A stretch of 51,435 nt of DNA from Pseudomonadota bacterium (GTDB lineage: Bacteria; Pseudomonadota; Alphaproteobacteria; Rhizobiales; Tepidamorphaceae). Below, one piece after another: positions 33,637-41,924 of the stretch. The stretch covers positions 1 to 51,435 of the forward strand of contig JAEWYT010000159.1 of the NCBI GenBank assembly GCA_023458595.1. Reading direction: 5' to 3'. The position numbers and the translations under genes are program-made. How positions within the stretch are numbered: the first letter of the stretch is position 1; each line of letters opens with the position of its first letter. The notes below the pieces were generated by a model that saw only the letters and a program-made list of their open reading frames with translations, was not told the DNA's origin and made no database searches.

Positions 33637-33999
33637 ATGGATCATGATCTCGCCGTCGTCCGCCTCGCCGCCCTAGGCCAGACCCACCGCCTGACGTTGT
33701 TCCGCACGCTGATGCGCGCGGGACCGTCGGGCATGCCGGCCGGCGAGCTCGCCAGGGCCTGCGCGATGCAGCCTTCCGCCTTCTCGTTCCACATCGGCCA
33801 GCTGGAACAGGCCGGGCTCGTCACGGGCTGGAGACGTGGCCGCAATATCTTCTACGCGGTGGCGATCGAGGAGATGCGCCGGCTGATGGTGCACCTGACC
33901 GAGGACTGCTGCGGCGGGCATCCGGAGATTTGCGGCGGCCTTTCCGAAGCGATCGCCGGCGCCTGCGCCGAGGGAGCGTGCAGCGAGGTGTCCGAATGA
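33637..33999 (+). CDS. arsR: Arsenical-responsive ArsR repressor
   Basis: 120-residue winged-helix ArsR/SmtB protein. The HTH is around GELARACAMQPSAFSFHIGQLEQAGLV. The Cys cluster Cys91, Cys92 and Cys99 (TEDCCGGHPEIC) is the C-terminal As(III) site known from alphaproteobacterial ArsR proteins, with two further Cys near the end (110, 115). It starts with no Shine-Dalgarno sequence, and its stop overlaps arsC by four bases. First gene of arsR-arsC-acr3. Confidence 0.93.
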   Translation: MDHDLAVVRLAALGQTHRLTLFRTLMRAGPSGMPAGELARACAMQPSAFSFHIGQLEQAGLVTGWRRGRNIFYAVAIEEMRRLMVHLTEDCCGGHPEICGGLSEAIAGACAEGACSEVSE

Positions 34000-34523
34000 C
34001 CACCGACCACGACCACTACAATATCCTGTTCCTCTGCACCGGCAATTCCGCCCGCTCGATCATCGCCGAGGCGATCATGAACCGGCTCGGCCATCCCCGC
34101 TTCACCGCCTGGTCGGCCGGAAGCCATCCCAAGGGCGCGGTCCACCCCTACACGATCGATCTCCTGAAGAACCTGAACCATCCGGTCCACGATCTGCGCT
34201 CCAAGTCCTGGGACGAGTTCGAGGCGCCCGGCGCGCCGAAGCTCGATTTCGTCTTCACGGTCTGCGACGACGCCGCCGGCGAGGCCTGCCCGGTCTGGCC
34301 GGGCCAGCCGATGACCGCCCATTGGGGCGTGCCCGATCCCGCCGCCGTCGAAGGCCTGGAAGCCGTCAAGCGCGCCGCCTTCTCGGATACCTACCGGATG
34401 CTGAACCAGCGGATCTCGATCTTCGTCAACCTGCCGCTCGCCTCTCTCGACCGGCTGACCCTGAAGAAGCACCTCGACGCCATCGGCAGGACCGGCGCCG
34501 AATCCGGCGAGACGGCAGCCTGA
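33996..34523 (+). CDS. arsC: Arsenate reductase, low-molecular-weight phosphatase type
   Basis: 175-residue protein of the LMW-PTP fold. The CX5R loop is C14-TGNSA-R20, and the general-acid region PVWPGQPMTAHWGVPDP is present. Such enzymes reduce arsenate to arsenite for export. It overlaps arsR by four bases and precedes acr3 by 55 bases. Conserved Cys residues for thioredoxin-type relay are at ValCys-Asp (VCDDAAGEACPVW). Confidence 0.92.
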   Translation: MTTDHDHYNILFLCTGNSARSIIAEAIMNRLGHPRFTAWSAGSHPKGAVHPYTIDLLKNLNHPVHDLRSKSWDEFEAPGAPKLDFVFTVCDDAAGEACPVWPGQPMTAHWGVPDPAAVEGLEAVKRAAFSDTYRMLNQRISIFVNLPLASLDRLTLKKHLDAIGRTGAESGETAA

Positions 34524-34578
34524 CCGCGCCTGTGCCCGCACGACCGCTACCCGGACCTCCCGCCACGAAGGCACGACC

Positions 34579-35649
34579 ATGACGCTGTTCGAACGTTACC
34601 TGACCCTGTGGGTCGCCCTTTGCATCGTCGCTGGCGTCGCGTTGGGCCATTTCCTCCCCGGAACGTCTCGGCTGCTCGGCTCGATGGAGATCGCGCACGT
34701 CAATCTGCCGGTCGCGCTCCTGATCTGGCTGATGATCATACCGATGCTGCTCAGGATCGATTTCGCCGCCCTGTCCAAGGTCGGCGAGCACTGGCGCGGC
34801 ATCGGCATCACACTGTTCGCGAACTGGGCGGTCAAGCCGTTCACGATGGCGCTGCTCGGCTGGCTGTTTATCGGCTGGCTGTTCCGGCCGTGGCTGCCGC
34901 CCCACCAGGTGGACAGCTACATCGCCGGCCTCATCCTGCTCGGCGCCGCGCCTTGCACCGCGATGGTTTTCGTCTGGAGCACGCTGACCAAGGGCGAGCC
35001 GCATTTCACCCTGTCGCAGGTCGCCCTGAACGACGTGATCATGGTGTTCGCGTTCGCGCCGATCGTCGCCATGCTGCTCGGCCTGTCCGCGATCATGGTG
35101 CCGTGGGACACCCTCGTCCTCTCGGTCGTGCTCTACATCCTGGTGCCGGTGGCGATCGCGCAGGTCCTGCGTCACCTGATACTGAAGCGCGGCGGCGATG
35201 CCGCGTTCGCCGCATTCCTGGCCAGGCTGCAGCCACTGTCCACCGCCGCGCTGCTCGCGACCCTGGTGCTTCTCTTCGCCTTCCAGGGCGAACAGATCCT
35301 CGCGCAGCCGTTCATCATCCTGCTGCTGGCGGTGCCGATCCTGCTGCAGGCCTACTTCATTTTCGGCTTAGGCTACGTCCTCAACCGCGTCAGCGGCGAA
35401 GTCCATTGCGTCGCGGGCCCTTCCGCCCTAATCGGCGCCAGCAATTTCTTCGAGCTTGCGGTCGCCGCCGCCATCAGCCTGTTCGGCTTCGGCTCGGGCG
35501 CCGCGCTGGCGACGGTCGTCGGGGTCCTGATCGAGGTGCCGGTCATGCTGTCGCTCGTCTGGGTGGTGAACGCCAGCCGGCCCTGGTACGAGCGCGGCCT
35601 GCGTCAGCGAGCCGGCGCGCCCGCCGCCGAGCCCGCGCGCCCCACCTGA
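34579..35649 (+). CDS. acr3: Arsenite efflux transporter Acr3
   Basis: 356-residue membrane protein with ten predicted helices of the ACR3 (BASS-like) family. The conserved Cys126 (GAAPCTAMVFVWS) and the Glu in ASNFFELAVAAAI, both needed for As(III) transport in the family, are present. It is the third gene of the arsenic operon. The last 20 residues are Ala/Arg/Pro-rich and cytoplasmic. AAGG precedes the ATG. Confidence 0.95.
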   Translation: MTLFERYLTLWVALCIVAGVALGHFLPGTSRLLGSMEIAHVNLPVALLIWLMIIPMLLRIDFAALSKVGEHWRGIGITLFANWAVKPFTMALLGWLFIGWLFRPWLPPHQVDSYIAGLILLGAAPCTAMVFVWSTLTKGEPHFTLSQVALNDVIMVFAFAPIVAMLLGLSAIMVPWDTLVLSVVLYILVPVAIAQVLRHLILKRGGDAAFAAFLARLQPLSTAALLATLVLLFAFQGEQILAQPFIILLLAVPILLQAYFIFGLGYVLNRVSGEVHCVAGPSALIGASNFFELAVAAAISLFGFGSGAALATVVGVLIEVPVMLSLVWVVNASRPWYERGLRQRAGAPAAEPARPT

Positions 35650-35659
35650 ACGCCGCGCT

Positions 35660-36829
35660 TCACGCCGCCTGCGCCGTCTCGGCGACCCGCTGCTTGAGCA
35701 TCGCCGCGGCCTGGGCGTAGCCGCCCGCCGCCCCGTCGATGAAGTGCATGTGATCGTCGGTCGTCAGCGACGGCACGAGGCAGGTCATCAGCGCGGCGTC
35801 CTGCACGTGGATGCCGTAGTCGGCGATGCCGGCAGCCTGCGCGTCCTCCAGCACCCGGCGGATCTCCTCCTCTATCGCCGGATCGCAATCGAGCGTCATG
35901 CGCAGGCCGTCGTCGAACTTGCGGAAGTCGGAGTTGGCGATGCTCACGTCCTTGTACCGGTCGGGATCGAAGCTGCCGGCGCGCCGGTGCGTCGTGAACA
36001 GGACCCAGCCGAACGCCGAGACTGCGAGGAGCTTCAGGTAGCGCAGCGCGGCGCCTATCCTTCCGCGGCGGGTGCGGGCCTCGATCGCAAGGCCGCTCGC
36101 GAAGATCTTCATGGTCATGTTCCGGGCCGACACCGGCACCGCGTGGTGCGGCGCCCTGTCGGCGATCGCGGAGACACGGGCGATGAGGCCGGCGAAACCG
36201 GCATCGCTCGCTCCCGGAGCGGGAACCGCGATCAGCGAGATGATGCGGCCGTTGCGCGCGGCGATCGGCTCCCAGCGGCAGGACAGGCCCTCCAGATCCG
36301 GCCAGGCGTCCTCCGGGGCCTCGGGAAGAGAGATACCGCCCCCCTTCAACGCGCGCTCCGCCCATGCGACGCCCCCGCCGGAGAACTGCGCGAAGGACAC
36401 CTGCGGCGACACGCCGAGCCGCGCGACGCGGACGTCGTGGCCGGCCGCGCGGATCGTCTCGACCGGGACGAGCCCGACCCTGAGCTCGAGCCCGAGCGAG
36501 GATTTCGCGAAGCGCCGCACCCGGGCCAGCGCGTCGCCGGCCACGGCGGCGGCTTCGGGGGGCACCGCGATCGCCGCGCCGTCGCCACCGAAGGCGAACG
36601 GGAAGCCGCGCGTGCCGAGCGCGTTCATCGTCGCGGCGATGACCGAGGCGCCCACCATGTTGACGGCCTTGTAGCGGCCCGCCGCGATCGCGCTCGTCGA
36701 GTTCTCGACGTCGGCGACGCCGACATGCCAGCCGCCCGGAAGCGGCGCGTATCGGTCGGTCTCTCCGACCGCGTCGAAACGGTCGAGCAACGGTACCCGG
36801 TCGTAGAACTCGTACGGCGAAACGGTCAT
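35660..36829 (-). CDS. DUF3095 protein, nucleotide-cyclase-like
   Basis: 389-residue protein of the DUF3095 family. The N-terminal half shows cyclase/GGDEF-like elements: VADVENSTSAIAAGRYKAVNM, a metal-site-like acidic loop, and FAFGGDGAAIAVP, a beta-hairpin like that of class III cyclases. A later hydrophobic segment (LLAVSAFGWVLF) may touch the membrane. The C-terminal part includes DGLRMTLDCDPAIEEEIRRVL. The biochemical activity is not known. It is convergent with acr3 and divergent from the acid phosphatase gene. Confidence 0.85.
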   Translation of the reverse strand: MTVSPYEFYDRVPLLDRFDAVGETDRYAPLPGGWHVGVADVENSTSAIAAGRYKAVNMVGASVIAATMNALGTRGFPFAFGGDGAAIAVPPEAAAVAGDALARVRRFAKSSLGLELRVGLVPVETIRAAGHDVRVARLGVSPQVSFAQFSGGGVAWAERALKGGGISLPEAPEDAWPDLEGLSCRWEPIAARNGRIISLIAVPAPGASDAGFAGLIARVSAIADRAPHHAVPVSARNMTMKIFASGLAIEARTRRGRIGAALRYLKLLAVSAFGWVLFTTHRRAGSFDPDRYKDVSIANSDFRKFDDGLRMTLDCDPAIEEEIRRVLEDAQAAGIADYGIHVQDAALMTCLVPSLTTDDHMHFIDGAAGGYAQAAAMLKQRVAETAQAA

Positions 36830-37082
36830 CTGGGTTTGTCCCGTGCTTCGGCGATGCCGGCGCGTGTCCGCCTGCCGTCATCTGCGTATCGAGCACGTTC
36901 CGGACAAGGCCGGTCACGCCTCGCGGGCGGTCACGATTGCGTGCGCGGGGGACGGAGCCCGTTCGTGCGACCGTGCCATGACGTCCGGTTGCAGGACTTG
37001 TTAACAGGTCGGGCATCATAGTCGCCCGGTCCTTCAGGCCCAGACGCCCGGCCGGGCGTCGAGATCGACGGGGAGTCCGACC

Positions 37083-38366
37083 GTGCGCGCCGTCTCGATC
37101 GCATTCGCCGCCGCCCTCGCCGCTGTCGCCTCCCTGCCGCAACCGCTCCGCGCCGAGACGGCCGCAATCGAGGCGGCGCCCGGGAGCGTCCTCGAAGCCG
37201 TCGTCCTTTTCAGCCGCCACGGCGTTCGCGCGCCGATCCAGCCCGACAGCTACCTGAACGAATATTCCGATACGGCCTGGCCGGATTTCGGCGTCGCGAC
37301 CGGCTACCTGACGCCACACGGCTTCGATGCGGCCGAGCAGATGGGGGCCTTCTACGGCGCCTATTTCCGCAACGGCGGCCTGCTGCCTGCGACCGGCTGC
37401 CCGAAGGGCAGGTCGGTCTGGTTCCACACCGACAACATGCAGCGCACCTATCAGACGGGGATCGCCTTGCGGAACGGCATGTTCCCCGGCTGCAGCTACA
37501 AGGTCCGCAGCCTTCCGCTCGACGAGGATGTCGCCGATCCGCTCATCGACCCGCCGGCGGCGGGAATCTGCAAGCCGAGCGATTCCCGATCGGACACAGC
37601 CTACGCCGCGACGCCCGGCGCTTCGTCCGAGGCGGTCGCCAACGGCAGCATCTATTCCCTTCTGGAACTCCAGGGCGTGCTGAACTGCTGCCAGCCGAGC
37701 CTGTGCGCCAAGGCCGGCCTGGCGCCCGGCTGCACGCTTCTCGACCTGCCGGTCGGCGCGGTCCTCGACGCGGCCACGAACCTCTCCGAGATCTTCCTGA
37801 TGGAATACGCGACGAACATGAGCCCGCTGAACGTCGGCTGGGGCCGCATCACGTCCGTGCAGCAGCTGAGCTTCGTCAACGCCGTGCACGCGCTCGAATT
37901 CGCCGCCGGCAACGCGAGCGCGTACGACGCCCGCGTCAACGGCTCGAACGTGATCAACCTCGTGCTGCAGCGCTTCCGGCAGGCGGCGAACGGCAAGGGC
38001 CGCAAGGTCTCGGTCATCGTCGGCCACGACGACAACATCCTGAACCTCGCCGGCATGTTCGGGCTGACCTGGATGCTCGACGACTATCAGCAGAACCAGG
38101 TGCCGCCCGGCGCCGGCCTGACCTTCGAGCTGTGGCGCAACAAGAAGACCGGCAAGCGCTTCGTCGCGGTCAACTACTGGGCCCAGTCGCCCGACCAGTT
38201 GCGCGACGCGACGCCGCTCTCCGTGGACGCTCCGCCGAGAAATGCCGGGCTCTGGGGCGGTATCTGCGCGACGACGGCGACGAAGAGCGGCTGCCCGCTC
38301 GCCGACTTCCGGGCCGCCGCCTCGCGGGCGATCTACAAGCCCTGCGTCGGCATGAAGCCGAAATAG
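37083..38366 (+). CDS. Histidine acid phosphatase (phytase/glucose-1-phosphatase-like)
   Basis: 427-residue periplasmic enzyme with a signal peptide (ends near LRAE). The nucleophile motif is SRHGVRAP, and the proton donor lies in IVGHDDNI (HD motif). Several Cys pairs in the middle (FPGCSYK, CKPS, LNCCQPSLC, APGCTLL) should form disulfides in the periplasm. It would release phosphate from phosphomonoesters such as phytate or sugar phosphates. Translation begins at GTG 37083 with GGGAG upstream. Spacer 36830-37082 shows no gene. A hairpin follows the stop. Confidence 0.9.
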   Translation: MRAVSIAFAAALAAVASLPQPLRAETAAIEAAPGSVLEAVVLFSRHGVRAPIQPDSYLNEYSDTAWPDFGVATGYLTPHGFDAAEQMGAFYGAYFRNGGLLPATGCPKGRSVWFHTDNMQRTYQTGIALRNGMFPGCSYKVRSLPLDEDVADPLIDPPAAGICKPSDSRSDTAYAATPGASSEAVANGSIYSLLELQGVLNCCQPSLCAKAGLAPGCTLLDLPVGAVLDAATNLSEIFLMEYATNMSPLNVGWGRITSVQQLSFVNAVHALEFAAGNASAYDARVNGSNVINLVLQRFRQAANGKGRKVSVIVGHDDNILNLAGMFGLTWMLDDYQQNQVPPGAGLTFELWRNKKTGKRFVAVNYWAQSPDQLRDATPLSVDAPPRNAGLWGGICATTATKSGCPLADFRAAASRAIYKPCVGMKPK

Positions 38367-38372
38367 GATCGC

Positions 38373-38395
38373 CCCGCGCGGCGCGGCCGCGCGGG
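38373..38395 (+). terminator. Hairpin after the acid phosphatase
   Basis: CCCGCGCGGC (38373-38382) pairs perfectly with GCCGCGCGGG (38386-38395) around a 3-base loop, six bases after the phosphatase stop. The following bases TTCATTCCC are only weakly T-rich. It probably ends transcription in both directions between the convergent phosphatase and DUF6455 genes. Confidence 0.55.
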
Positions 38396-38421
38396 TTCAT
38401 TCCCGGTTCGCCGGACCCCGG

Positions 38422-38673
38422 TCAGGCGGCGAGGTTCGCGAAGGTGCGCGCGTTCGGGCAGAACGCCTCGGCGCCGGCCCGGCCCGCCGTGGTCGCCATC
38501 CAGCGCTCGCAGGTCTCCACCGACCGGCAGCCCATGCAGCGGCGCGCGGCTCCTTCGAGTTGCATCGCGTCGTTCAGGCTGAGGCTCTCATTCTCCAGCA
38601 CGCCGAAGCGGCGCATCATCGCACCCATCAGCTTGGCGTGACGATCCTGGTTCTCGATCAGGCGGTCGAACAT
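38422..38673 (-). CDS. Small Cys-containing protein, DUF6455 family
   Basis: 83-residue soluble protein. Four cysteines (C-x2-C in RRCMGCRSVETCERW, and one in EAFCPN) suggest a metal or disulfide site. This matches the small DUF6455 proteins common in alphaproteobacteria; their function is unknown. GGAGGAAC lies before the ATG. A 16-base perfect palindrome stands about 80 bases upstream. Confidence 0.82.
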   Translation of the reverse strand: MFDRLIENQDRHAKLMGAMMRRFGVLENESLSLNDAMQLEGAARRCMGCRSVETCERWMATTAGRAGAEAFCPNARTFANLAA

Positions 38674-38753
38674 CGGTTCCTCCAGCTCGGTGGGGCGGGC
38701 CCTTCCGTCGCCTCGCCCCTTCGGTCATGGAAAGTGTCTCAACGGCCCGAACA

Positions 38754-38769
38754 AGTTTCAATTGAAACT
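38754..38769. promoter_or_regulatory. 16-bp perfect palindrome upstream of the DUF6455 gene
   Basis: AGTTTCAATTGAAACT is a perfect 16-bp palindrome, AT-rich in a GC-rich region, about 80 bases before the DUF6455 start on the minus strand. Its TTTCAA/TTGAAA half-sites resemble the arsR operator arms but without the spacer. It is a candidate operator for an unknown regulator. Confidence 0.55.
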
Positions 38770-38833
38770 AATACCGATCGTATTTCTACGTAGGGAGCGG
38801 CCCGGCGCCGCCGGACACGGGTCCCGAAGCGCC

Positions 38834-40192
38834 TCACGCGGGTGGCAGCCCGGCCTCGAAGCAGTAGTAGAGCGTCGGGAACGACCGCCGCAGGGCCACC
38901 GCGTCGGCGAGCACCGATTCCGGCTCCTCGCCCTTGACCAGCACGCGCGCGATCAACTCGGCGATCGCGTCCATCTCCGCCTCGCGCATGCCGTAGCGCG
39001 TGACTTCGATGGTGCCGATGCGGATGCCGCCGGGAAAGTCCCAGTCCTCCGGCCTGTCGTCGGGCAGCAGGTTCTTGTTGACGATCAGATTCGCCCGCTC
39101 GAGCCGCCGGGCGACCTCGTAGCCGCGCCCGAAGTTCCGGACGTCGCCGATCGCCTGGTGCGTGGAGGTGAAGCCCTTGCGGGCGCCGAGCATCGGCACG
39201 CCGCGCTCTTCGAGGCCCTTGGCGAGCGCGCGGGCGTTGGCGACGATCTGCGCCATGAACTCGCGCCCGTAGGCGATCGCCTCCGCGCTCGCCAGCGCCA
39301 GCGCCGCCACGCGGTTGACCTGGTGCGTCGCCGCCCACACCGGGAACACCGCGTGGGTGACCGCCTCGGTGATGTCCGGGTCGTCCCAGACGATGATGCC
39401 CGACTGCGGGCCGGAGAAGGTCTTGCCGGCCGAGCCGGTCATGATGTCGGCGCCCTCCGCGAGCGGGTCCTGGAACTGGCCGCCCCCGATCAGGCCGAGC
39501 TGGTGGGCGGCGTCGAAATAGAGCCTGCCGCCGAACTCGGCGAGCGCCGCCTTCATCTCCGCGACCGGCTGCGGGAACAGGGTCATCGACAGCCCGAGCG
39601 CGACGAGCTTCGGCCGCGCAGCCTCCGCGACCGTGCGGAACGCCTCCACGTCGACGGTGAGCTCGTCCCGGTCGAAGGGGATGTCGACGATCACCCGTCC
39701 CATCGCCCCGGCAGGACCGTCCATGCGGTTCGACGAGTGGCCGCCGACCGGCTGCGGCGCCGTCATCACCACGTCGCCGGGTTCCGTCAGCGCCGTATAG
39801 ACGACCGCGTTGCCGATCATCGAGGCGCACATCCGGTGGTCGGCGTAGTTGCAGCGGAAGTAGCGCTTGAGGAGCTCGACGCAGAGCGCCTCCACCTCGT
39901 CGATGTGGCGCGTGCCGGCGAACCAGCGGTTGACCGCGCCGATATGCCCTTCCGCCGCCCTGGTGCCGATCTCCGCCCCGAGCAGCGCCCTGACGCCCGC
40001 GCTGGTGGGCGCTTCCGGCGCCAGCAGGTTGATGCATTCCTCGCCCCGCCACCGGGCATTGCGCTCGACCGCGGCCTTCACCGCCTCGCCCATCTCGCCG
40101 GCGTCGGCGGCGGCATCGATGATGGCCCGCGCGGCGGCGAGCGCGTCGCGGTCGTGCACCTCGATGCGGTTTGCGAGCGTCCTGTCGTCCAT
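38834..40192 (-). CDS. Serine hydroxymethyltransferase-like PLP enzyme
   Basis: 452-residue fold-type-I PLP enzyme related to SHMT. The Asp/His pair in YFDAAHQLGLI and the Schiff-base Lys in TGSAGKTFSGPQSGIIVW are visible. In true SHMT the Lys follows His (TTTHKTLRGPR); here Gly precedes it and the Arg after GP is Gln, so the chemistry or the folate use may differ. The N-terminal region carries EECINLLAPEAPTSAGVRALL, comparable to the SHMT substrate loop. Alpha-methylserine hydroxymethyltransferase or a threonine-transaldolase-like activity are options. It is divergent from an Lrp regulator. Confidence 0.75.
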   Translation of the reverse strand: MDDRTLANRIEVHDRDALAAARAIIDAAADAGEMGEAVKAAVERNARWRGEECINLLAPEAPTSAGVRALLGAEIGTRAAEGHIGAVNRWFAGTRHIDEVEALCVELLKRYFRCNYADHRMCASMIGNAVVYTALTEPGDVVMTAPQPVGGHSSNRMDGPAGAMGRVIVDIPFDRDELTVDVEAFRTVAEAARPKLVALGLSMTLFPQPVAEMKAALAEFGGRLYFDAAHQLGLIGGGQFQDPLAEGADIMTGSAGKTFSGPQSGIIVWDDPDITEAVTHAVFPVWAATHQVNRVAALALASAEAIAYGREFMAQIVANARALAKGLEERGVPMLGARKGFTSTHQAIGDVRNFGRGYEVARRLERANLIVNKNLLPDDRPEDWDFPGGIRIGTIEVTRYGMREAEMDAIAELIARVLVKGEEPESVLADAVALRRSFPTLYYCFEAGLPPA

Positions 40193-40237
40193 CGGTGCCG
40201 GTCCTTCCGCCTGTCACTGTCGATAGAAGTCAAGCCT

Positions 40238-40269
40238 AGCAGGAAATCACCGGAAAGAAATTTCTTGCT
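40238..40269. promoter_or_regulatory. Candidate Lrp operator in the SHMT-like/Lrp spacer
   Basis: AGCAGGAAAT (40238-40247) and ATTTCTTGCT (40260-40269) form an inverted repeat with one mismatch, and the right arm overlaps a perfect 12-base palindrome AAGAAATTTCTT (40255-40266). The site lies 46 bases from the SHMT-like gene and 61 from the Lrp start, where the divergent regulator would be expected to bind. Confidence 0.6.
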
Positions 40270-40330
40270 GATCGACCGGACTTTTCACAGAGTAAAGCCG
40301 GATTGGGCCGAAACTGTAATCTGTGGAAAG

Positions 40331-40825
40331 ATGCCGCGAGAAACGACGACCGAGACCGTCACCCTCGACGCGATCGACCGGAAGATCCTGGACCTGCTCC
40401 AGGACGACAACCGGATCACCAATCTGGAGCTCGCCGACAAGGTCGGCCTCTCCCCGCCCCCCTGTCTGAGGCGCGTGCGCCGCCTCAGGGAGCTCGGCGT
40501 CATCGCCCGCGACGTCGCGATCCTCGATCCCGCCAGGGTCGGCCAGGGCATCATCGCCTTCGTGATGGTCGAGCTCGACCGCCAGCGCGAGGACGTGCTC
40601 GCCGCCTTCGAGCGGCGCATCGCCGCGGAGCCGGCCGTGCAGCAATGCTATTTCGTCTCCGGCGAGGCCGACTACATGCTGGTCGTCACCTGCCCCGACA
40701 TGCAGGCCTACAACGGCTTCGCGCGCCGGGTGCTGGCGACCGAGCACAACATCAAGCGCTTCCGCACGAGCTTCAATCTCAGCCGCGTGAAGTACGACAC
40801 CAAGGTGCCGCTCGCCGACCGCTGA
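40331..40825 (+). CDS. Lrp/AsnC-family transcriptional regulator
   Basis: 164-residue regulator: N-terminal HTH (LDAIDRKILDLLQDDNRITNLELADKVGLSPPPCLRRVRRL, quoted in part: LADKVGLSPPPCLRRVRRL) and a C-terminal RAM domain (FVSGEADYMLVVTCPDMQAYNGFARRVLA). The ATG at 40331 is preceded by GGAAAG. It is divergent from the SHMT-like gene and probably responds to the amino acid which that enzyme makes or breaks down. Long open frames upstream are antisense to the SHMT-like gene. Confidence 0.93.
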   Translation: MPRETTTETVTLDAIDRKILDLLQDDNRITNLELADKVGLSPPPCLRRVRRLRELGVIARDVAILDPARVGQGIIAFVMVELDRQREDVLAAFERRIAAEPAVQQCYFVSGEADYMLVVTCPDMQAYNGFARRVLATEHNIKRFRTSFNLSRVKYDTKVPLADR

Positions 40826-40926
40826 CCGGCGCAGGTACCCGGCGCAGGTGTCCGGCGCCGGACCTCCCGCGCGGCCGCGATCCGGGATAGGCTGGCCACG
40901 GGTCGAGGCATCGCGGGGGAAGCTGC

Positions 40927-41703
40927 TTGGACACGTCGCTGTCTGGAAAACGCGCCGTCGTGACGGCGGGTGCCGGCGGCGCCGGACTCGTCATCGCGGA
41001 GGCTCTCGCCGCCGAGGGCGCCGAGGTCTTCGTCTGCGATGTCGACGAGAAGGCGCTCGCCGCCCTGCCCGCGCCGCTGAAAGGCGCCAACGTCGACGTC
41101 GCCGACGCGGGTCGGGTCGAAGCCTGGCTCGGACCGGTCGCGGCGGAAGGCGTCGACATCCTCGTCAACAACGCCGGCATCGCCGGGCCCACCGCGCCGG
41201 TCGAGGAGATCTCGCCGGAAGACTGGCGGCGCTGCCTTTCCGTCGATCTCGACGGCCAGTTCCATTGCGCGCGCGCCGTCGTCCCGGCGATGAAGCGGCG
41301 CAGCTCCGGCGCGATCGTCAACATCTCCTCGACGGCGGGCATCATGGGCCTGCCGAACCGCGCGCCCTACGTGGCGGCGAAATTCGGCGTCGTCGGCCTG
41401 ACCAAGACCCTGGCGATGGAGCTCGGCCCCCTCGGCATCCGCGTCAACGCCATCGCGCCGGGTTCGATCGAAGGCGACCGCATGGACCGCGTCATCGCGG
41501 CACACGCCATGGTCGACGGCGTCTCGCAGGATCACGTCCGGGCGATGTACACGCTCGGCGTCTCGATGGCGACCTTCGTCGCCCCGCAGGAGATCGCCGA
41601 CATGGTCGTCTACCTGTGCTCCGACCGCGGCCGCCACATCTGCGGCCAGGTCATCGCCGTCGACGGCCACACCGAGACGCTCTACCCGCGCGATATACGC
41701 TAG
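40927..41703 (+). CDS. SDR-family oxidoreductase
   Basis: 258-residue short-chain dehydrogenase/reductase with the full catalytic set: Ser in NISSTAG, Tyr-x3-Lys in PYVAAKFGV, cofactor loop VTAGAGGAGLVIA and NNAGIAGP. The Gly-rich loop deviates a little from TGxxxGIG. Translation starts at TTG 40927 with GGGGGAAG upstream. The substrate is unknown; related proteins act on polyols, 3-oxoacyl groups or sugar alcohols. A REP-like pair follows it. Confidence 0.88.
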   Translation: MDTSLSGKRAVVTAGAGGAGLVIAEALAAEGAEVFVCDVDEKALAALPAPLKGANVDVADAGRVEAWLGPVAAEGVDILVNNAGIAGPTAPVEEISPEDWRRCLSVDLDGQFHCARAVVPAMKRRSSGAIVNISSTAGIMGLPNRAPYVAAKFGVVGLTKTLAMELGPLGIRVNAIAPGSIEGDRMDRVIAAHAMVDGVSQDHVRAMYTLGVSMATFVAPQEIADMVVYLCSDRGRHICGQVIAVDGHTETLYPRDIR

Positions 41704-41765
41704 GGATGATGCATCCTGGTGGAATCGACCGGGCACATTCTGCAGTTGCCGCAATCGCCGGATGG

Positions 41766-41855
41766 GCCCCGGATCAAGTCCGGGGCACGCGGCCCGAGGG
41801 CGTGGCAGGGTTTTGCCACATGCAGAAGAGGCTTGTCCCGGACTTGATCCGGGAC
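41766..41855. repeat. Pair of REP-like palindromes (copy B)
   Basis: Left stem GCCCCGGA (41766-41773) with TCCGGGGC (41779-41786) and right stem GTCCCGGA (41835-41842) with TCCGGGAC (41848-41855), both perfect 8-base stems with 5-base loops (TCAAG and its complement CTTGA). The two palindromes are in inverted orientation, as in bacterial interspersed mosaic elements. This is the second occurrence of the pair at 16.6 kb. Nothing else is seen in 41704-41924. Confidence 0.85.
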
Positions 41856-41924
41856 CCATCGGCGGCAGGCGATTCGGGTGCGGCGATCCGTGGACCTGAA
41901 ACCAAATTGCTTTAGGCGGAAGCC

